Virus record (IMG/VR): IMGVR_UViG_3300035183_000236
Span: 1 to 38,945 of that record
DNA: 38,945 bases
Source of the DNA: a virus
Direction: 5' to 3' (one strand)
Shown: positions 1 through 7,535 of the stretch, one piece after another
Layout: each line of letters opens with the position of its first letter
Numbering within the stretch: position 1 is the first letter of the stretch
Notes under the pieces: generated by a model
Databases searched by the model: none
Seen by the model: only the letters and a program-made list of their open reading frames with translations
What the model was told of the DNA's origin: nothing
Made by a program: the position numbers and the translations under genes

Positions 1-13
1 AAGAGCCATACAT
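1..13 (-). CDS. 5' end of a gene cut by the window edge, coupled to the holin
   Basis: An ATG at 13-11 overlaps the holin stop codon as TGATG, the usual sign of translational coupling. Only four codons (M-Y-G-S) are inside the window. Its position directly after a holin suggests an endolysin or spanin, but nothing in the visible residues proves this. Confidence 0.35.
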
Positions 14-438
14 CACTCTTTTTTATTCTTAATCGCTTCAGCAATTGAAGGAACAACTTTCTCAACACTACGGCCAATAACATACCCACCAAGACCAAGC
101 TCGATGATTTCAAATAGCTTGTTGATTACATCAGGAGTGGCATTTGGAGGCATGATGCCGAACCAGTACATCCCAACAATGGAACAAAAGAAAATCATTA
201 CCAATGGTCTCCAATTTTTGGTTAGCCATGAATCCGACTTTGCTTCTGCTTGAATGATACTAGCTTTTGCCTCCATCGCAGCTTTCTCGTATTCTAGTGC
301 CTGAAGATAAATACCAGCCTGTAGCTTGAATTGTTCCTGTTGTAGCTTCGCCTTTTCCTCTGGAGAAAGGGTAAGGTTATCTATCAGTTTTGAAATAGGA
401 TCGAATAAAGTAATTAATGCACTAAGTATCGGTGCCAT
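13..438 (-). CDS. Holin of the GTA/3-TM type
   Basis: The 141-residue protein has a charged coiled N-terminal half (about residues 25-70, rich in E, K, Q, A). Then comes the motif SWLTKNWRPLVMIFF, a membrane segment at about 76-97, and a second hydrophobic Gly-rich stretch at about 108-121. The 'W-x-x-x-x-WRPL' entry into the membrane segment is characteristic of the holin family first named for gene transfer agent release. Such proteins sit in the inner membrane and time lysis. It is the last complete gene of the leftward operon, and the next gene is coupled to it by TGATG. Alternative: a tail-anchored membrane protein of other function. Confidence 0.8.
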   Translation of the reverse strand: MAPILSALITLFDPISKLIDNLTLSPEEKAKLQQEQFKLQAGIYLQALEYEKAAMEAKASIIQAEAKSDSWLTKNWRPLVMIFFCSIVGMYWFGIMPPNATPDVINKLFEIIELGLGGYVIGRSVEKVVPSIAEAIKNKKE

Positions 439-439
439 A

Positions 440-973
440 TCAACGTACTCCTAACTCTTTCGCTCTCTCCATAAACAGTTCAATCGACTCCTTTGGATTG
501 AGCATCTTTGGTTTTATTCCATCAACACAATTATCTGGAAAATGCCAGTCCTTTCCTTTATTAGGCAATAGATAAAACGATTCTATTTTCAATTGAGAAG
601 TATCTGCAAGTTTTACGTCCTTGTCTTCCCAAAAGAAGATAGGCAAATTAAATCTATTTGCTATTCGACTCATGGTGGTTTGCTCAAAAAGCTTGTATGA
701 TGGAATCAGAAGTTTAAGTGGAGAAGACATATCTCCTAAGTAAGCTTCTGCTGCGTCGTGTAACAATCCCCATACAGCTTTTTCTTTTGGAACAAGATAA
801 GAAACATTTACTGAATGTTGAGCAACACTATAAAAGTGTTGGCAATGCCCTGTGTACCTACATAGGTTACCAAGAGAGTGCCCAATATCTTCAATACTTA
901 TCTTACTTATATCATGCAAGTGAGTAAAATTAAATTTATTTCCAGTATACGTTTCTATCCACGGTTCCATCAT
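440..973 (-). CDS. HD-domain phosphohydrolase (YfbR-like 5'-nucleotidase type)
   Basis: The sequence has the pattern WIETYTGNKFNF near the N-terminus, then CRYTGHCQHFYSVAQHSVNVS and LLHDAAEAYLGDM. The His of the second motif, the HD pair and the later Asp are the metal ligands of HD hydrolases. Phage members are thought to act on nucleotides or nucleotide-like metabolites. An upstream in-frame ATG exists at 1003. I chose 973 (or the next ATG at 970) because the homologous N-terminus usually begins at MEPWI, and this ATGATG overlaps the stop of the upstream small membrane gene. Substrate is unknown. Confidence 0.8.
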   Translation of the reverse strand: MMEPWIETYTGNKFNFTHLHDISKISIEDIGHSLGNLCRYTGHCQHFYSVAQHSVNVSYLVPKEKAVWGLLHDAAEAYLGDMSSPLKLLIPSYKLFEQTTMSRIANRFNLPIFFWEDKDVKLADTSQLKIESFYLLPNKGKDWHFPDNCVDGIKPKMLNPKESIELFMERAKELGVR

Positions 974-1131
974 TCCGTTTTTATTGTTTGCAAATTCAAC
1001 CATATAAATCCAAGATTCGACAGTCCGTAACAGAAGAATACCAAGGCTAACGGATAGTTTCTCTCCCTGATGTAGGATATTCCTACCAAGGTATAGATCG
1101 AAGAAACTGTCAACAAAAGTGTGTTACCCAT
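970..1131 (-). CDS. Small two-span membrane protein, 53 aa
   Basis: This short ORF begins MGNTLLLTVSS and ends LQTIKTE. Two hydrophobic stretches (about residues 4-21 and 28-46) are separated by the charged turn RERNY, so it should be a membrane hairpin. It fills the space between two genes exactly: its start lies 1 base after the previous stop, and its TGA overlaps the start of the HD gene. The packing and hydrophobic pattern support a real gene. It could be a second holin, an antiholin or another phage membrane peptide; sequence alone does not decide. Confidence 0.6.
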   Translation of the reverse strand: MGNTLLLTVSSIYTLVGISYIRERNYPLALVFFCYGLSNLGFIWLNLQTIKTE

Positions 1132-1132
1132 T

Positions 1133-1282
1133 TTATTCAAATGGTATGCTTAGTTGAACACCAGGTTCAGGATCCTTATTATCTTCCGGGTATCCTTCGT
1201 CAAGACCAAAGTCTTTCTTTTTTGGCTCTTCAAGTTTAACAGAGCCGCCTTTCTTGTCGAAGAACATTGATTTGCCAATCAT
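1133..1282 (-). CDS. Hypothetical acidic small protein, 49 aa
   Basis: The protein begins MIGKSMFFDKKGG and has an acidic, Pro-rich C-terminal half (FGLDEGYPEDNKDPEPGVQLSIPFE in two parts). I chose the ATG at 1282 because it overlaps the phosphoesterase stop as ATGA; a longer reading from 1360 would overlap that gene by 80 bases. It has no recognised domain and is probably disordered. Confidence 0.5.
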   Translation of the reverse strand: MIGKSMFFDKKGGSVKLEEPKKKDFGLDEGYPEDNKDPEPGVQLSIPFE

Positions 1283-2040
1283 CCAAATTTCCTTTCTAGA
1301 TATGACATACTCACAGGCATGATATCGAAGTCCCCATCCTTGACGTTGTGCAACATCCAAATACCCCTCCAGTGCTGGTTACCCTGTGGCCCAAGATAGT
1401 CTTCATCGTGCAGGTAGAAAGCACCGGCAAAGATACCTGTGATCCTCTTACCATCAACCCGATATTCCGTATGTATGCCCTCTTTCTGTACGTGCCCCAT
1501 AACACAGGACATGTGTGTCTTTCTACACAAAGCAGCGGGGGTAGTTACTGGCCTACCCATAATGCCTGTCGTAAAGTAATGACTGAATGCAATCCCTTCG
1601 ATGATTACTACCTGAAGGAATGGATATACTTCCCATCCATGTTCCTTGTAAGGAAGATCACTCAGATCAATGATACCTTCATACTCCGGGCTGCTTTCTA
1701 CTGCACGGACTATACGGTTTTCATGATTACCTAGCGTGATGATCTTTCGTGGATTGTATCTTTTTTTGTGCTGCTTGGCCAGTTCATCATTCAAATCATT
1801 GATAGGCTTCTCGAACATCGTTACTGCTTTCTTTATGGAATCAATGTCCTTTTTATATCTTCGCCCTTCAAAGGATTTCTTCCCTTTGTCGTATGAAGAC
1901 AATGATTCCATATCAGCCCAATCACCAAGATTCACAATGATGTCTGGCCTCTTCAATGCTGCGTATTTACCTGCCCATGTCCAGTGAGACATAGGAACAC
2001 CGGACTTGACTTGTCCGTCAGGTATTACCATTATTTTCAT
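1279..2040 (-). CDS. Calcineurin-like metallophosphoesterase
   Basis: The ordered metal-binding motifs of the calcineurin superfamily are visible in 253 residues: D-G-Q at residue 8, NLGDWADM near 38, TLGNHENR near 101, SHYF near 153, and MGHVQ near 181. These supply the Asp, Asn and His ligands of a dinuclear metal centre, so hydrolysis of a phosphoester (nucleic acid, nucleotide or protein) is expected. Phage members are common in replication/nucleotide operons, but the substrate cannot be told here. It is coupled to both neighbours by ATGA overlaps. Confidence 0.85.
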   Translation of the reverse strand: MKIMVIPDGQVKSGVPMSHWTWAGKYAALKRPDIIVNLGDWADMESLSSYDKGKKSFEGRRYKKDIDSIKKAVTMFEKPINDLNDELAKQHKKRYNPRKIITLGNHENRIVRAVESSPEYEGIIDLSDLPYKEHGWEVYPFLQVVIIEGIAFSHYFTTGIMGRPVTTPAALCRKTHMSCVMGHVQKEGIHTEYRVDGKRITGIFAGAFYLHDEDYLGPQGNQHWRGIWMLHNVKDGDFDIMPVSMSYLERKFG

Positions 2041-2231
2041 TGCTTTTTATCCGGAGAATTAAGTATCACTGCTTTATTTTCGTGACGCTGTTCTGTTAGG
2101 AAAGGAAGAGCACCCGCCCTTAGCAGAGTGTTTAGTCCAACTGTAATGACTACTTCCAGTTCCTCCCCACTAAGTTCTGCTGAAAATTCAACAGCACCGT
2201 GCTCAGTTTCGATTAGTCTTTTTATGTGCAT
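2037..2231 (-). CDS. Hypothetical protein, 64 aa
   Basis: A short mixed-charge protein begins MHIKRLIETEHG. Its start overlaps the end of the endonuclease gene by 10 bases, and its stop overlaps the phosphoesterase ATG. The tight packing inside the operon is the main evidence that it is real. No domain was recognised. Confidence 0.55.
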   Translation of the reverse strand: MHIKRLIETEHGAVEFSAELSGEELEVVITVGLNTLLRAGALPFLTEQRHENKAVILNSPDKKQ

Positions 2232-2569
2232 TTATTTTTTATCAACTCGAAAAAATGATCCAAGCTCATAACTACAAGCGGCTCGGATCTGTTCTGCTTT
2301 ATGACAAGCAGAGGTGTTTCGTCATTTTTTACATGCGTGATTGCCTGTTTATAATCGTTGTAGATGGCGATCCTGGCTTTGTTCTTGCACTCCACTGCAT
2401 AGTTGAAATAACCAAGCGCCCTCTGAGATAGCTGTATGTCCCGTCCCCTCGTACCAGATGATGTACTCCTTACATCATTCTCCGTCAGATCCGGGAACGC
2501 CTCCAGTATTCTCTCCACCATCAGATTCTGCAACAGCCTCCCTTTGTTTTTCGCGCTTTTCGGTTTCAT
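2222..2569 (-). CDS. Putative PD-(D/E)XK endonuclease
   Basis: In 115 residues there is a basic start (MKPKSAKNKGR), then a core with SGTRGRDIQLS (Asp), YAVECKNK (Glu-Cys-Lys, matching the E-x-K step of PD-(D/E)XK nucleases) and a downstream helix YNDYKQAITHV. Order and spacing fit small phage nucleases of the Holliday-junction-resolvase/VRR-like kind, which would fit the replication module. The start lies inside the 3' end of the exonuclease gene (95-base overlap) with an upstream GAGG as ribosome site. Function as resolvase versus simple nuclease is not settled. Confidence 0.55.
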   Translation of the reverse strand: MKPKSAKNKGRLLQNLMVERILEAFPDLTENDVRSTSSGTRGRDIQLSQRALGYFNYAVECKNKARIAIYNDYKQAITHVKNDETPLLVIKQNRSEPLVVMSLDHFFELIKNKCT

Positions 2570-3242
2570 CCAATACCTCTTTTAATTCTTCTTCAGATCT
2601 GATCACACGATATAGACGATAAAACAAAGAGAAGTCGAGCCCGGCTTCTCCATAGCTGCTGCGAACAAAGGCTTCCATTTCTTTGGGATTAAGGCCACTA
2701 AGGGCTTTTCTTGCTCTTGCTGGTCCGATGGATGGAATTCCTCGCAGGTTATCCGCAGAGTCCCCAATGAGCATCGAAGACCAAAAAGCCAGCGCAGAAT
2801 CGCGCTCATCCATTTCAAAAAACTCGCCTTTGATAAAATTGTAATGTTGTCCTGGGATTTGTAGAAGATCTTTGTCGATGGTGCAGATGATAAAATCGCC
2901 TTTAGCCGCGATTCCAATTCCGTCGTCAGCCTCAATTCCGGAAGTGACTTCACTTTTCCATTCTTCAACCAGAAATTTACGAAGTTCGTCAAGCCATACT
3001 GGTCGTGGTAAATGTTCACGATTAGCTTTGTACTGCGGATAGAGCTTTTTTCTAAAATTTCCAGTGCCTGATATAAAGAGCCGATATTCAGTAGATTGAG
3101 TGTCACTAACGATGCGGTATAAGAGGGAATCTGCTCTTGCAATTGCGATGTCAAGGGGATCTCGCTCATGTTTTTCTTTCGTTGGTTCGCAGGAAGCTGC
3201 GCATCTGTAAGCTACAATGTCGCCATCAATAAGGCACAACAT
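2475..3242 (-). CDS. 5'-3' exonuclease / flap endonuclease (T7 gp6-like role)
   Basis: The protein opens with MLCLIDGDIVAYR (Asp ligands of the FEN active site). It continues with GIEADDGIG, CTIDKDLLQIPG and the helix-3-turn-helix LIGDSADNLRGIPSIGPARA, all hallmark motifs of the PolI-type 5' nuclease family. It would remove RNA primers and process flaps beside the phage polymerase. An in-frame start at 3287 is possible, but the ATG at 3242 has a good AAGGA site and places the catalytic Asp at residue 6. The C-terminal 40 residues are hydrophilic (E/K/G-rich) and overlap the next gene in another frame. Confidence 0.87.
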   Translation of the reverse strand: MLCLIDGDIVAYRCAASCEPTKEKHERDPLDIAIARADSLLYRIVSDTQSTEYRLFISGTGNFRKKLYPQYKANREHLPRPVWLDELRKFLVEEWKSEVTSGIEADDGIGIAAKGDFIICTIDKDLLQIPGQHYNFIKGEFFEMDERDSALAFWSSMLIGDSADNLRGIPSIGPARARKALSGLNPKEMEAFVRSSYGEAGLDFSLFYRLYRVIRSEEELKEVLDETEKREKQREAVAESDGGENTGGVPGSDGE

Positions 3243-3264
3243 CTGTAATTCCTTGTCAGGAAAA

Positions 3265-3284
3265 GCCTCCCCTTGCGGGGAGGC
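3265..3284 (-). terminator. Rho-independent terminator or attenuator
   Basis: A perfect 8-bp GC stem (GCCTCCCC / GGGGAGGC, 4-base loop) is followed on the minus strand by TTTTCC. It lies between the 59-aa gene stop and the exonuclease ribosome site, so it would reduce transcription passing from the SSB/repeat-protein unit into the nuclease genes. Confidence 0.65.
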
Positions 3285-3295
3285 CATGTCATCTA

Positions 3296-3475
3296 TTATT
3301 TGTCAACTCGAACGATTTCGTAGCCGAAAAGGAAAGCAGAAAGCGGGTCTGGCTGACGGTTCACACGAATCGGATCTTTCTTACGTAGAAGTTTACGCAA
3401 GAATTGACGTGCCTTCTCGTAGTTAGAAAACCCCTTTGCTACAGTTACTCCATTACGAACTACTTTATAGTACAT
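3296..3475 (-). CDS. Hypothetical basic protein, 59 aa
   Basis: The protein begins MYYKVVRNGVTVAKGF and contains a strongly basic stretch (RQFLRKLLRKKDPIRVNR) before a hydrophobic end (AFLFGYEIVRVDK). An AGGAGG ribosome site 6 bases before the ATG makes this a confident gene although it is short. It overlaps the 3' end of the repeat-protein gene by 16 bases. It could bind nucleic acid, but no family was recognised. Confidence 0.65.
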   Translation of the reverse strand: MYYKVVRNGVTVAKGFSNYEKARQFLRKLLRKKDPIRVNRQPDPLSAFLFGYEIVRVDK

Positions 3476-4251
3476 ACAAACCTCCTTTTTTTGAAATAAA
3501 ATTTGCCGAGTACTTTAGGCAAGTAAAGATGAAAATTCTCAATAGAGATTAAGTTAGGACAACCATACAAATAAACATCCTCAACAATATAACGTGGGCC
3601 TCCTTCAAGTGAAGTAAGAAGTTTATTTTTTTCACAGTATAAACTACCGCCAATGGTACGAGGACAACCTTCTAACGAAGATAGCTTGTTTTGTCTACAA
3701 TAAAAATTGTAGCCAACTACCCGTGGTGCACCCTTAAGAGAGATTAACTTATTATTGCTACAGCTATAAGTAGCTCCTACCTTAACAGGTCCTCCATCCA
3801 GCGTTTCGAGCTTATTGTAGTCGCAAATAAAGTAGGTACCTACTTCCTGTGGTCCGCCTTTCAATGTTTGAAGGTTGTTGCGAGAACAGTCAAAACTACC
3901 AACTTTTGGTGGCGCACCTTCAAGTGTTTTTAGCCTGTTGTCACTGCAATCGTACCTGTATTCTACTTTTCGAGGTCCGCCTTCAAGAGAAATTAAGTCG
4001 TTGAAGCTGCAATCAAAACTACCAACTTTTTGTGGTGACCCTTCTAATGTTTTTAACTCATTACCTGAACAGTTAAATTCACCACCAACATATTTTGGGC
4101 AACCAAGAAGAGAAGTTAATCCCAAATTTTTAAGTGAAAGGTTGCCACGAACAATAAGATTTCTTCCATCTAGCGTGAACTTACCATTCCTGATAGAGGC
4201 AAGTAGCTCTTTTACGGATTTGGCATTTCTCTTGAAGGATTCACACTTCAT
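3460..4251 (-). CDS. Phage leucine-rich-like repeat protein
   Basis: The 263-residue protein is made of about nine repeats of 20-21 residues with the pattern L-x-G-x-P-x-x-V-G-x-x-F-x-C-S-x-N-x-L-x-S-L-E. The repeats span about residues 48-235, after a lead-in containing FTLDGRNLIVRG. The regular hydrophobic spacing predicts a solenoid with a Cys/Asn ladder. Related repeat proteins occur in other phages with unknown function; a binding or scaffold role is only a guess. It is the second gene downstream of the SSB promoter. Confidence 0.65.
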   Translation of the reverse strand: MKCESFKRNAKSVKELLASIRNGKFTLDGRNLIVRGNLSLKNLGLTSLLGCPKYVGGEFNCSGNELKTLEGSPQKVGSFDCSFNDLISLEGGPRKVEYRYDCSDNRLKTLEGAPPKVGSFDCSRNNLQTLKGGPQEVGTYFICDYNKLETLDGGPVKVGATYSCSNNKLISLKGAPRVVGYNFYCRQNKLSSLEGCPRTIGGSLYCEKNKLLTSLEGGPRYIVEDVYLYGCPNLISIENFHLYLPKVLGKFYFKKRRFVCTIK

Positions 4252-4275
4252 TTGAGTTTGCCTAAGATGACTTTA

Positions 4276-4803
4276 TTATTTAATCTCCGCTTCATCAGCA
4301 ACTTCCCAAGTATCCTTGGGAGTTACCTCATTATTGTCGTCTTCCGACATCACATAGTTCTCGAATACCTTGGCAAGAGCCAGAACTTCTTCTACTTTAG
4401 GTCGCTTGCCTTGGTCTTTATAATACTCGATTGCAGATGCAATAGAGCTTTGACGGATAATATAAACCTGCCTACGGGCACGTTCATCAGCCGTCTCATA
4501 GTTTGGACGTGTCGATACAGGAATAGGCTTTCCTTGAACCATCTGGTTAGTTTCCTCCTTGACTGCTTCTACCCAGTCCCAAAACCCTTTGTCGTTTTTC
4601 TGTGCTTTTACCTTGTATACTTCACCCTGTTTTGCATTTGAAAGGGCATTCCATGTAGCCTGCTCAGTAGTAAATGACATCAAGGATTTTTTACCCTCTT
4701 CCCGGTTTTTGTCCAGGTTGTGGTAACTTACATCCATTTGGGTGTATTTGTTTCTACCTTTGACTACATTCTTCGTAGATACCTGTTTGATCTCGATTAA
4801 CAT
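4276..4803 (-). CDS. Probable single-stranded DNA-binding protein
   Basis: The first 85 residues look like an OB-fold: alternating hydrophobic strands and YKVKAQKNDKGFWDWVEAV. The middle has ERARRQVYIIRQSSIASAIEYY, a pattern I associate with phage SSB-like proteins. The C-terminal tail is acidic (about residues 152-175, SEDDNNEV and EVADEAEIK), as in SSBs that recruit partners. It lies next to the polymerase and has its own perfect promoter, as expected for a protein needed in high amounts. The call is by pattern, not by a strong catalytic signature. Confidence 0.6.
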   Translation of the reverse strand: MLIEIKQVSTKNVVKGRNKYTQMDVSYHNLDKNREEGKKSLMSFTTEQATWNALSNAKQGEVYKVKAQKNDKGFWDWVEAVKEETNQMVQGKPIPVSTRPNYETADERARRQVYIIRQSSIASAIEYYKDQGKRPKVEEVLALAKVFENYVMSEDDNNEVTPKDTWEVADEAEIK

Positions 4804-4822
4804 CTCTATCCTCTTTGTCTAT

Positions 4823-4851
4823 ATTATATCCAATTCAGTCCTGCCTGTCAA
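4823..4851 (-). promoter_or_regulatory. Perfect sigma-70 promoter for the SSB-like gene
   Basis: On the minus strand TTGACA (4851-4846) and TATAAT (4828-4823) are separated by exactly 17 bases. Transcription would start near 4816, giving a very short leader with the AGAGG ribosome site. The promoter lies inside the last codons of the polymerase C-half gene. Confidence 0.85.
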
Positions 4852-5563
4852 TACCCTGTTTTTGGTATTTATCCATGTCCTTGAGGTTAGGACCAATTTT
4901 AACCTCGCATGGAAACTTGCATGGCAAGTCTATATTCCAGATAGCCTTCACATTCTTCGGAAGGTAAATGTCAAATACATCGTACATGAGGTTGGCTACA
5001 TCTTTTGCTTCCTCCTCAGGGCAATCAGCAACGATCGAATCGTGGACAGTAGATACCAGAAGGGACCGCATCTTTTTTTCATTCATGTTCTTTCTTAGGC
5101 TTATTCTTGTTATTGCCAGAAGATCATTTCCAGTACCCTGCACTGGATAATTAGTCAAGACTGTCCACGGAATCATTCCGTTCTCTTTTAGTCCAACTAG
5201 CCATTCACGGCCAAGTGGTGAGCAAATAGGCTTGTTTCTTATAACCAGATCTGCAAGGTTTCTATGGTACTTGTCAATTCCTTTGTACTTGTCATAGAAC
5301 TTCCTGTTTATTTCATCCCAAAAGTCAGGATCATCAGAAACGCCCATAAAATCAGGATCATTAGCGAAACTCCAGCCAGAGCCGCGGTAAATAGTACGAA
5401 ATAGGTACTTTTTGGAGATAAGTCTCGTTGGTAGATTAAATGCCTTTTGATTCGCCGAATGAACATCTATTTCCTCATTAAGCTCACGAAGACCTACTGG
5501 ATCATTAGCCAGCCAGTTAAGAACTCGCCATTCCAATTGAGATGCATCACATTGCACATACAT
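4835..5563 (-). CDS. Family A DNA polymerase, C-terminal part (motifs A, B, C)
   Basis: The ORF starts right at motif A (MYVQCDASQLEWRV; catalytic Asp 6). It contains motif B/O-helix (RLISKKYLFRTIYRG, Arg47, Lys51, Phe55, Tyr59) and motif C (VSTVHDSIVAD, His174-Asp175). It therefore holds the catalytic fingers and palm halves but no exonuclease and no N-terminal palm. Those lie in the ORF at 5747-6868. The two parts should assemble into one enzyme or be joined by an unseen mechanism. The start ATG lies one base after the stop of the 62-codon ORF, so translation is probably coupled. Confidence 0.9.
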   Translation of the reverse strand: MYVQCDASQLEWRVLNWLANDPVGLRELNEEIDVHSANQKAFNLPTRLISKKYLFRTIYRGSGWSFANDPDFMGVSDDPDFWDEINRKFYDKYKGIDKYHRNLADLVIRNKPICSPLGREWLVGLKENGMIPWTVLTNYPVQGTGNDLLAITRISLRKNMNEKKMRSLLVSTVHDSIVADCPEEEAKDVANLMYDVFDIYLPKNVKAIWNIDLPCKFPCEVKIGPNLKDMDKYQKQGIDRQD

Positions 5564-5564
5564 C

Positions 5565-5753
5565 TTATTGCTTTTTCAAAAGAGCAGGGATCTGTCTTGA
5601 CATCTGCTTGAACGTAATCTTCTTTCTTAGCTCCTCGAATAGATCAGGATAAACTGATTCCATCTCCGAGATAAGATGAGAAAGCTCATCGTTATCCATG
5701 TGATCTTTCAGTCTCAGAATGGTGTAGTATATCGAATCGGTTTGTTTTACCAT
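5565..5753 (-). CDS. 62-aa ORF that splits the DNA polymerase
   Basis: A small, mostly helical, charged protein begins MVKQTDSIYYTILRL and ends PALLKKQ. It starts inside the last codons of the polymerase N-half (AAGATGGTAA: its ATG precedes that gene's TAA) and ends just before the C-half ATG. It has no homing endonuclease, intein or reverse transcriptase motif. It may be a selfish insertion, a polymerase subunit or linker, or a passenger. Its location exactly at the split makes it worth testing. Confidence 0.6.
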   Translation of the reverse strand: MVKQTDSIYYTILRLKDHMDNDELSHLISEMESVYPDLFEELRKKITFKQMSRQIPALLKKQ

Positions 5754-6868
5754 CTTGTCGTAATAAGCTGTTGTGCTTCATCTGAAAGATTTTGTATGTT
5801 CGGGGATTTGCTTGAAAGCCTACCTGTCCTTGCCACTACCTGAGTAAAAGTCGTATGCAAAAGGTTATCTTTCCAGTTCATTTCCTCATACAGCTTTCGA
5901 AATCCCTCATAGTAGGTTGTCTTTAGCTTGGTCAATTCCTTTATCTTAAGGATACTGTCAATGAGTTCTCGATCCCCTCCTTTGAGTTTCAAAAGATAAG
6001 TTTCATCTACTGACCAGAAACCTGGCTTTTTGAGTTCTGATCCTTTGACTGGAGTGAATTTCCTTGGAAGTGTATAAGTTACTTCCTCATTCCTAAGCTT
6101 AAGTTGTCCTTTTTTCTGTCCTGACTTATACACCCCATCAGGAACTTTAACGGTGAAAGTAAGATCGCCACCATAAAGTAAAGCAGAAAGGTGCTCGTTA
6201 GAATTCCAATTGAAGTTGGGAATGTTGTGATGAATAGAAAGCTTGTCCTGTATCTCCTTAATCTTGTCATCAACTTCTTTTTCTTTTTCTTTTGCTTTTT
6301 CTATGTCAAAGTGAATTCCATTCCATTCCATTTCAGCAAGTACTTTCAGATCTGCCATTGAGATCATCATCAGCTTTGCCTGATGTGGTCGCATTACACT
6401 CATTTGTTTCTTGTAAAGCTCATAAGTAAGTCTCACATCATGTAAAGCATACTCTGCCAGAACTTCCTTGGGAATCTTGTCAGTATTTATCCCATTGTTC
6501 CAATACTCTTTTTCGATGACATCGATCTTTGAGCCAAGTCCATACTTTTCGCACACACCATCTAGTGACGGATATGGGTTCTGCATCCTATTGTGGATAA
6601 ACTCGAACAGTTGACAGCACCAGATGGGTTTGTTCTTGATGTCTATATCCAGTTTCCTAAGCCAATGAAGATCGTACTTTGCGTTAAAAAATACAAGAAG
6701 ATCTGCCTTGTTTATTTTTTCTTCCAATGACTTCTTGTCATGAAACAATACACCCTCATCATCATCGAATTTATATGCAACACATACATTGATGTTTCTG
6801 GTATCGAATGGATTCCCTTTGTTGTAGATGGTGTTTTCAGTATCTATTGTAAGAATTTTCTTAGTCAT
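5747..6868 (-). CDS. Family A DNA polymerase, N-terminal part (3'-5' exonuclease and palm start)
   Basis: The exonuclease motifs are intact: Exo I TIDTEN (Asp9, Glu11), Exo II FFNAKYDLHWL (Asp66) and Exo III YALHDVRLTYE (Asp144). The thumb-like middle is Lys-rich. The C-terminus reaches the palm motif ARTGRLSSKSPNIQNLS and stops at QLITTRW. In ordinary family A enzymes that is only a few residues before motif A, which is where the ORF at 4835-5563 begins. The gene starts within the stop region of the 55-aa ORF (8-base overlap). Confidence 0.9.
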   Translation of the reverse strand: MTKKILTIDTENTIYNKGNPFDTRNINVCVAYKFDDDEGVLFHDKKSLEEKINKADLLVFFNAKYDLHWLRKLDIDIKNKPIWCCQLFEFIHNRMQNPYPSLDGVCEKYGLGSKIDVIEKEYWNNGINTDKIPKEVLAEYALHDVRLTYELYKKQMSVMRPHQAKLMMISMADLKVLAEMEWNGIHFDIEKAKEKEKEVDDKIKEIQDKLSIHHNIPNFNWNSNEHLSALLYGGDLTFTVKVPDGVYKSGQKKGQLKLRNEEVTYTLPRKFTPVKGSELKKPGFWSVDETYLLKLKGGDRELIDSILKIKELTKLKTTYYEGFRKLYEEMNWKDNLLHTTFTQVVARTGRLSSKSPNIQNLSDEAQQLITTRW

Positions 6869-7028
6869 CTACAGTCTCAAGTTCCGGCTTAGGTCTCTGA
6901 TACTGAGGTTGAATCTTAAGTATAAATATGTTGTATCTCAATATCTCCAACTGGTCTTTTCTCAATTGTGGTTCAAGTTTATCTACAAGTTTCTCGAAGT
7001 TATGGACTGCATTTGTATAATGATTCAT
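6861..7028 (-). CDS. Hypothetical protein, 55 aa
   Basis: The ORF begins MNHYTNAVHNFEKLVDKL and ends KPELETVDD. It fills the gap between the 157-aa gene and the polymerase N-half and overlaps the polymerase ATG by 8 bases. Helical heptad-like spacing of hydrophobics is visible. The ribosome site is weak, so expression may depend on coupling. Confidence 0.5.
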   Translation of the reverse strand: MNHYTNAVHNFEKLVDKLEPQLRKDQLEILRYNIFILKIQPQYQRPKPELETVDD

Positions 7029-7038
7029 TAGTTATTTT

Positions 7039-7512
7039 TTATTTGCCTACATATATCTTTTTCCCAATAAATCCGCCTCCGCTAGTAGGACTGCTGCTTC
7101 TGACGTGTGAGGCTGTATACATTACAGGATACGAAGTATCCCCTATTTCAGATGACTCATTCGTCATCTTACTCTCAGCAATGGCTCTGTCAACTATCTT
7201 AGAGAGGGTATTGTCCAATGAGTTTAATACTTTCAGTCTTACTATGGCGTTACAAGACGGAGGACCGGTAAAGCCAATGCTGGCGTTACGCTCTAGATAG
7301 CGCCACCGTTGTGCGTCCTTATTCAGCGTGCTAACCTCTGCGCGGAGACGCTCTATTTCATCTGCCATCGCCCTTAGCAGTCCAGCAGCGGGCGAAGTCG
7401 GGTCATCGCAGCTAGCATTCCAGCCGTAGATGACCGACGTGCTCCCGTAGTCGTACGTATCGCCACTTTCCAGAGCGTCAGCAAGACGGTTGACCTCTTT
7501 CCTAAAGTCCAT
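7039..7512 (-). CDS. Hypothetical phage protein with DAQRWRYLE motif
   Basis: The 157-residue protein has a helical N-terminal half with AMADEIERLRAEVSTLNKDAQRWRYLERNASIGF. 'DAxRWRxL' followed by a short domain is common in phage accessory proteins of Proteobacteria, but no activity is known. The C-terminal part is Ser/Gly-rich. It is slightly richer in GC than the replication genes and, with the next two ORFs, forms a patch of small coiled-coil proteins between polymerase and helicase. Confidence 0.6.
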   Translation of the reverse strand: MDFRKEVNRLADALESGDTYDYGSTSVIYGWNASCDDPTSPAAGLLRAMADEIERLRAEVSTLNKDAQRWRYLERNASIGFTGPPSCNAIVRLKVLNSLDNTLSKIVDRAIAESKMTNESSEIGDTSYPVMYTASHVRSSSPTSGGGFIGKKIYVGK

Positions 7513-7535
7513 CAGTACCTCCTGTGTGTTCCTTT

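Noticed and set aside
5565-5753. Intein or group I/II intron in the polymerase
   Set aside because: The insert is only about 187 bases. It has stops in the polymerase frame, no intein motifs and no endonuclease, and the shared AAGATG at the borders would not restore the frame. Splicing is left open only as a test.
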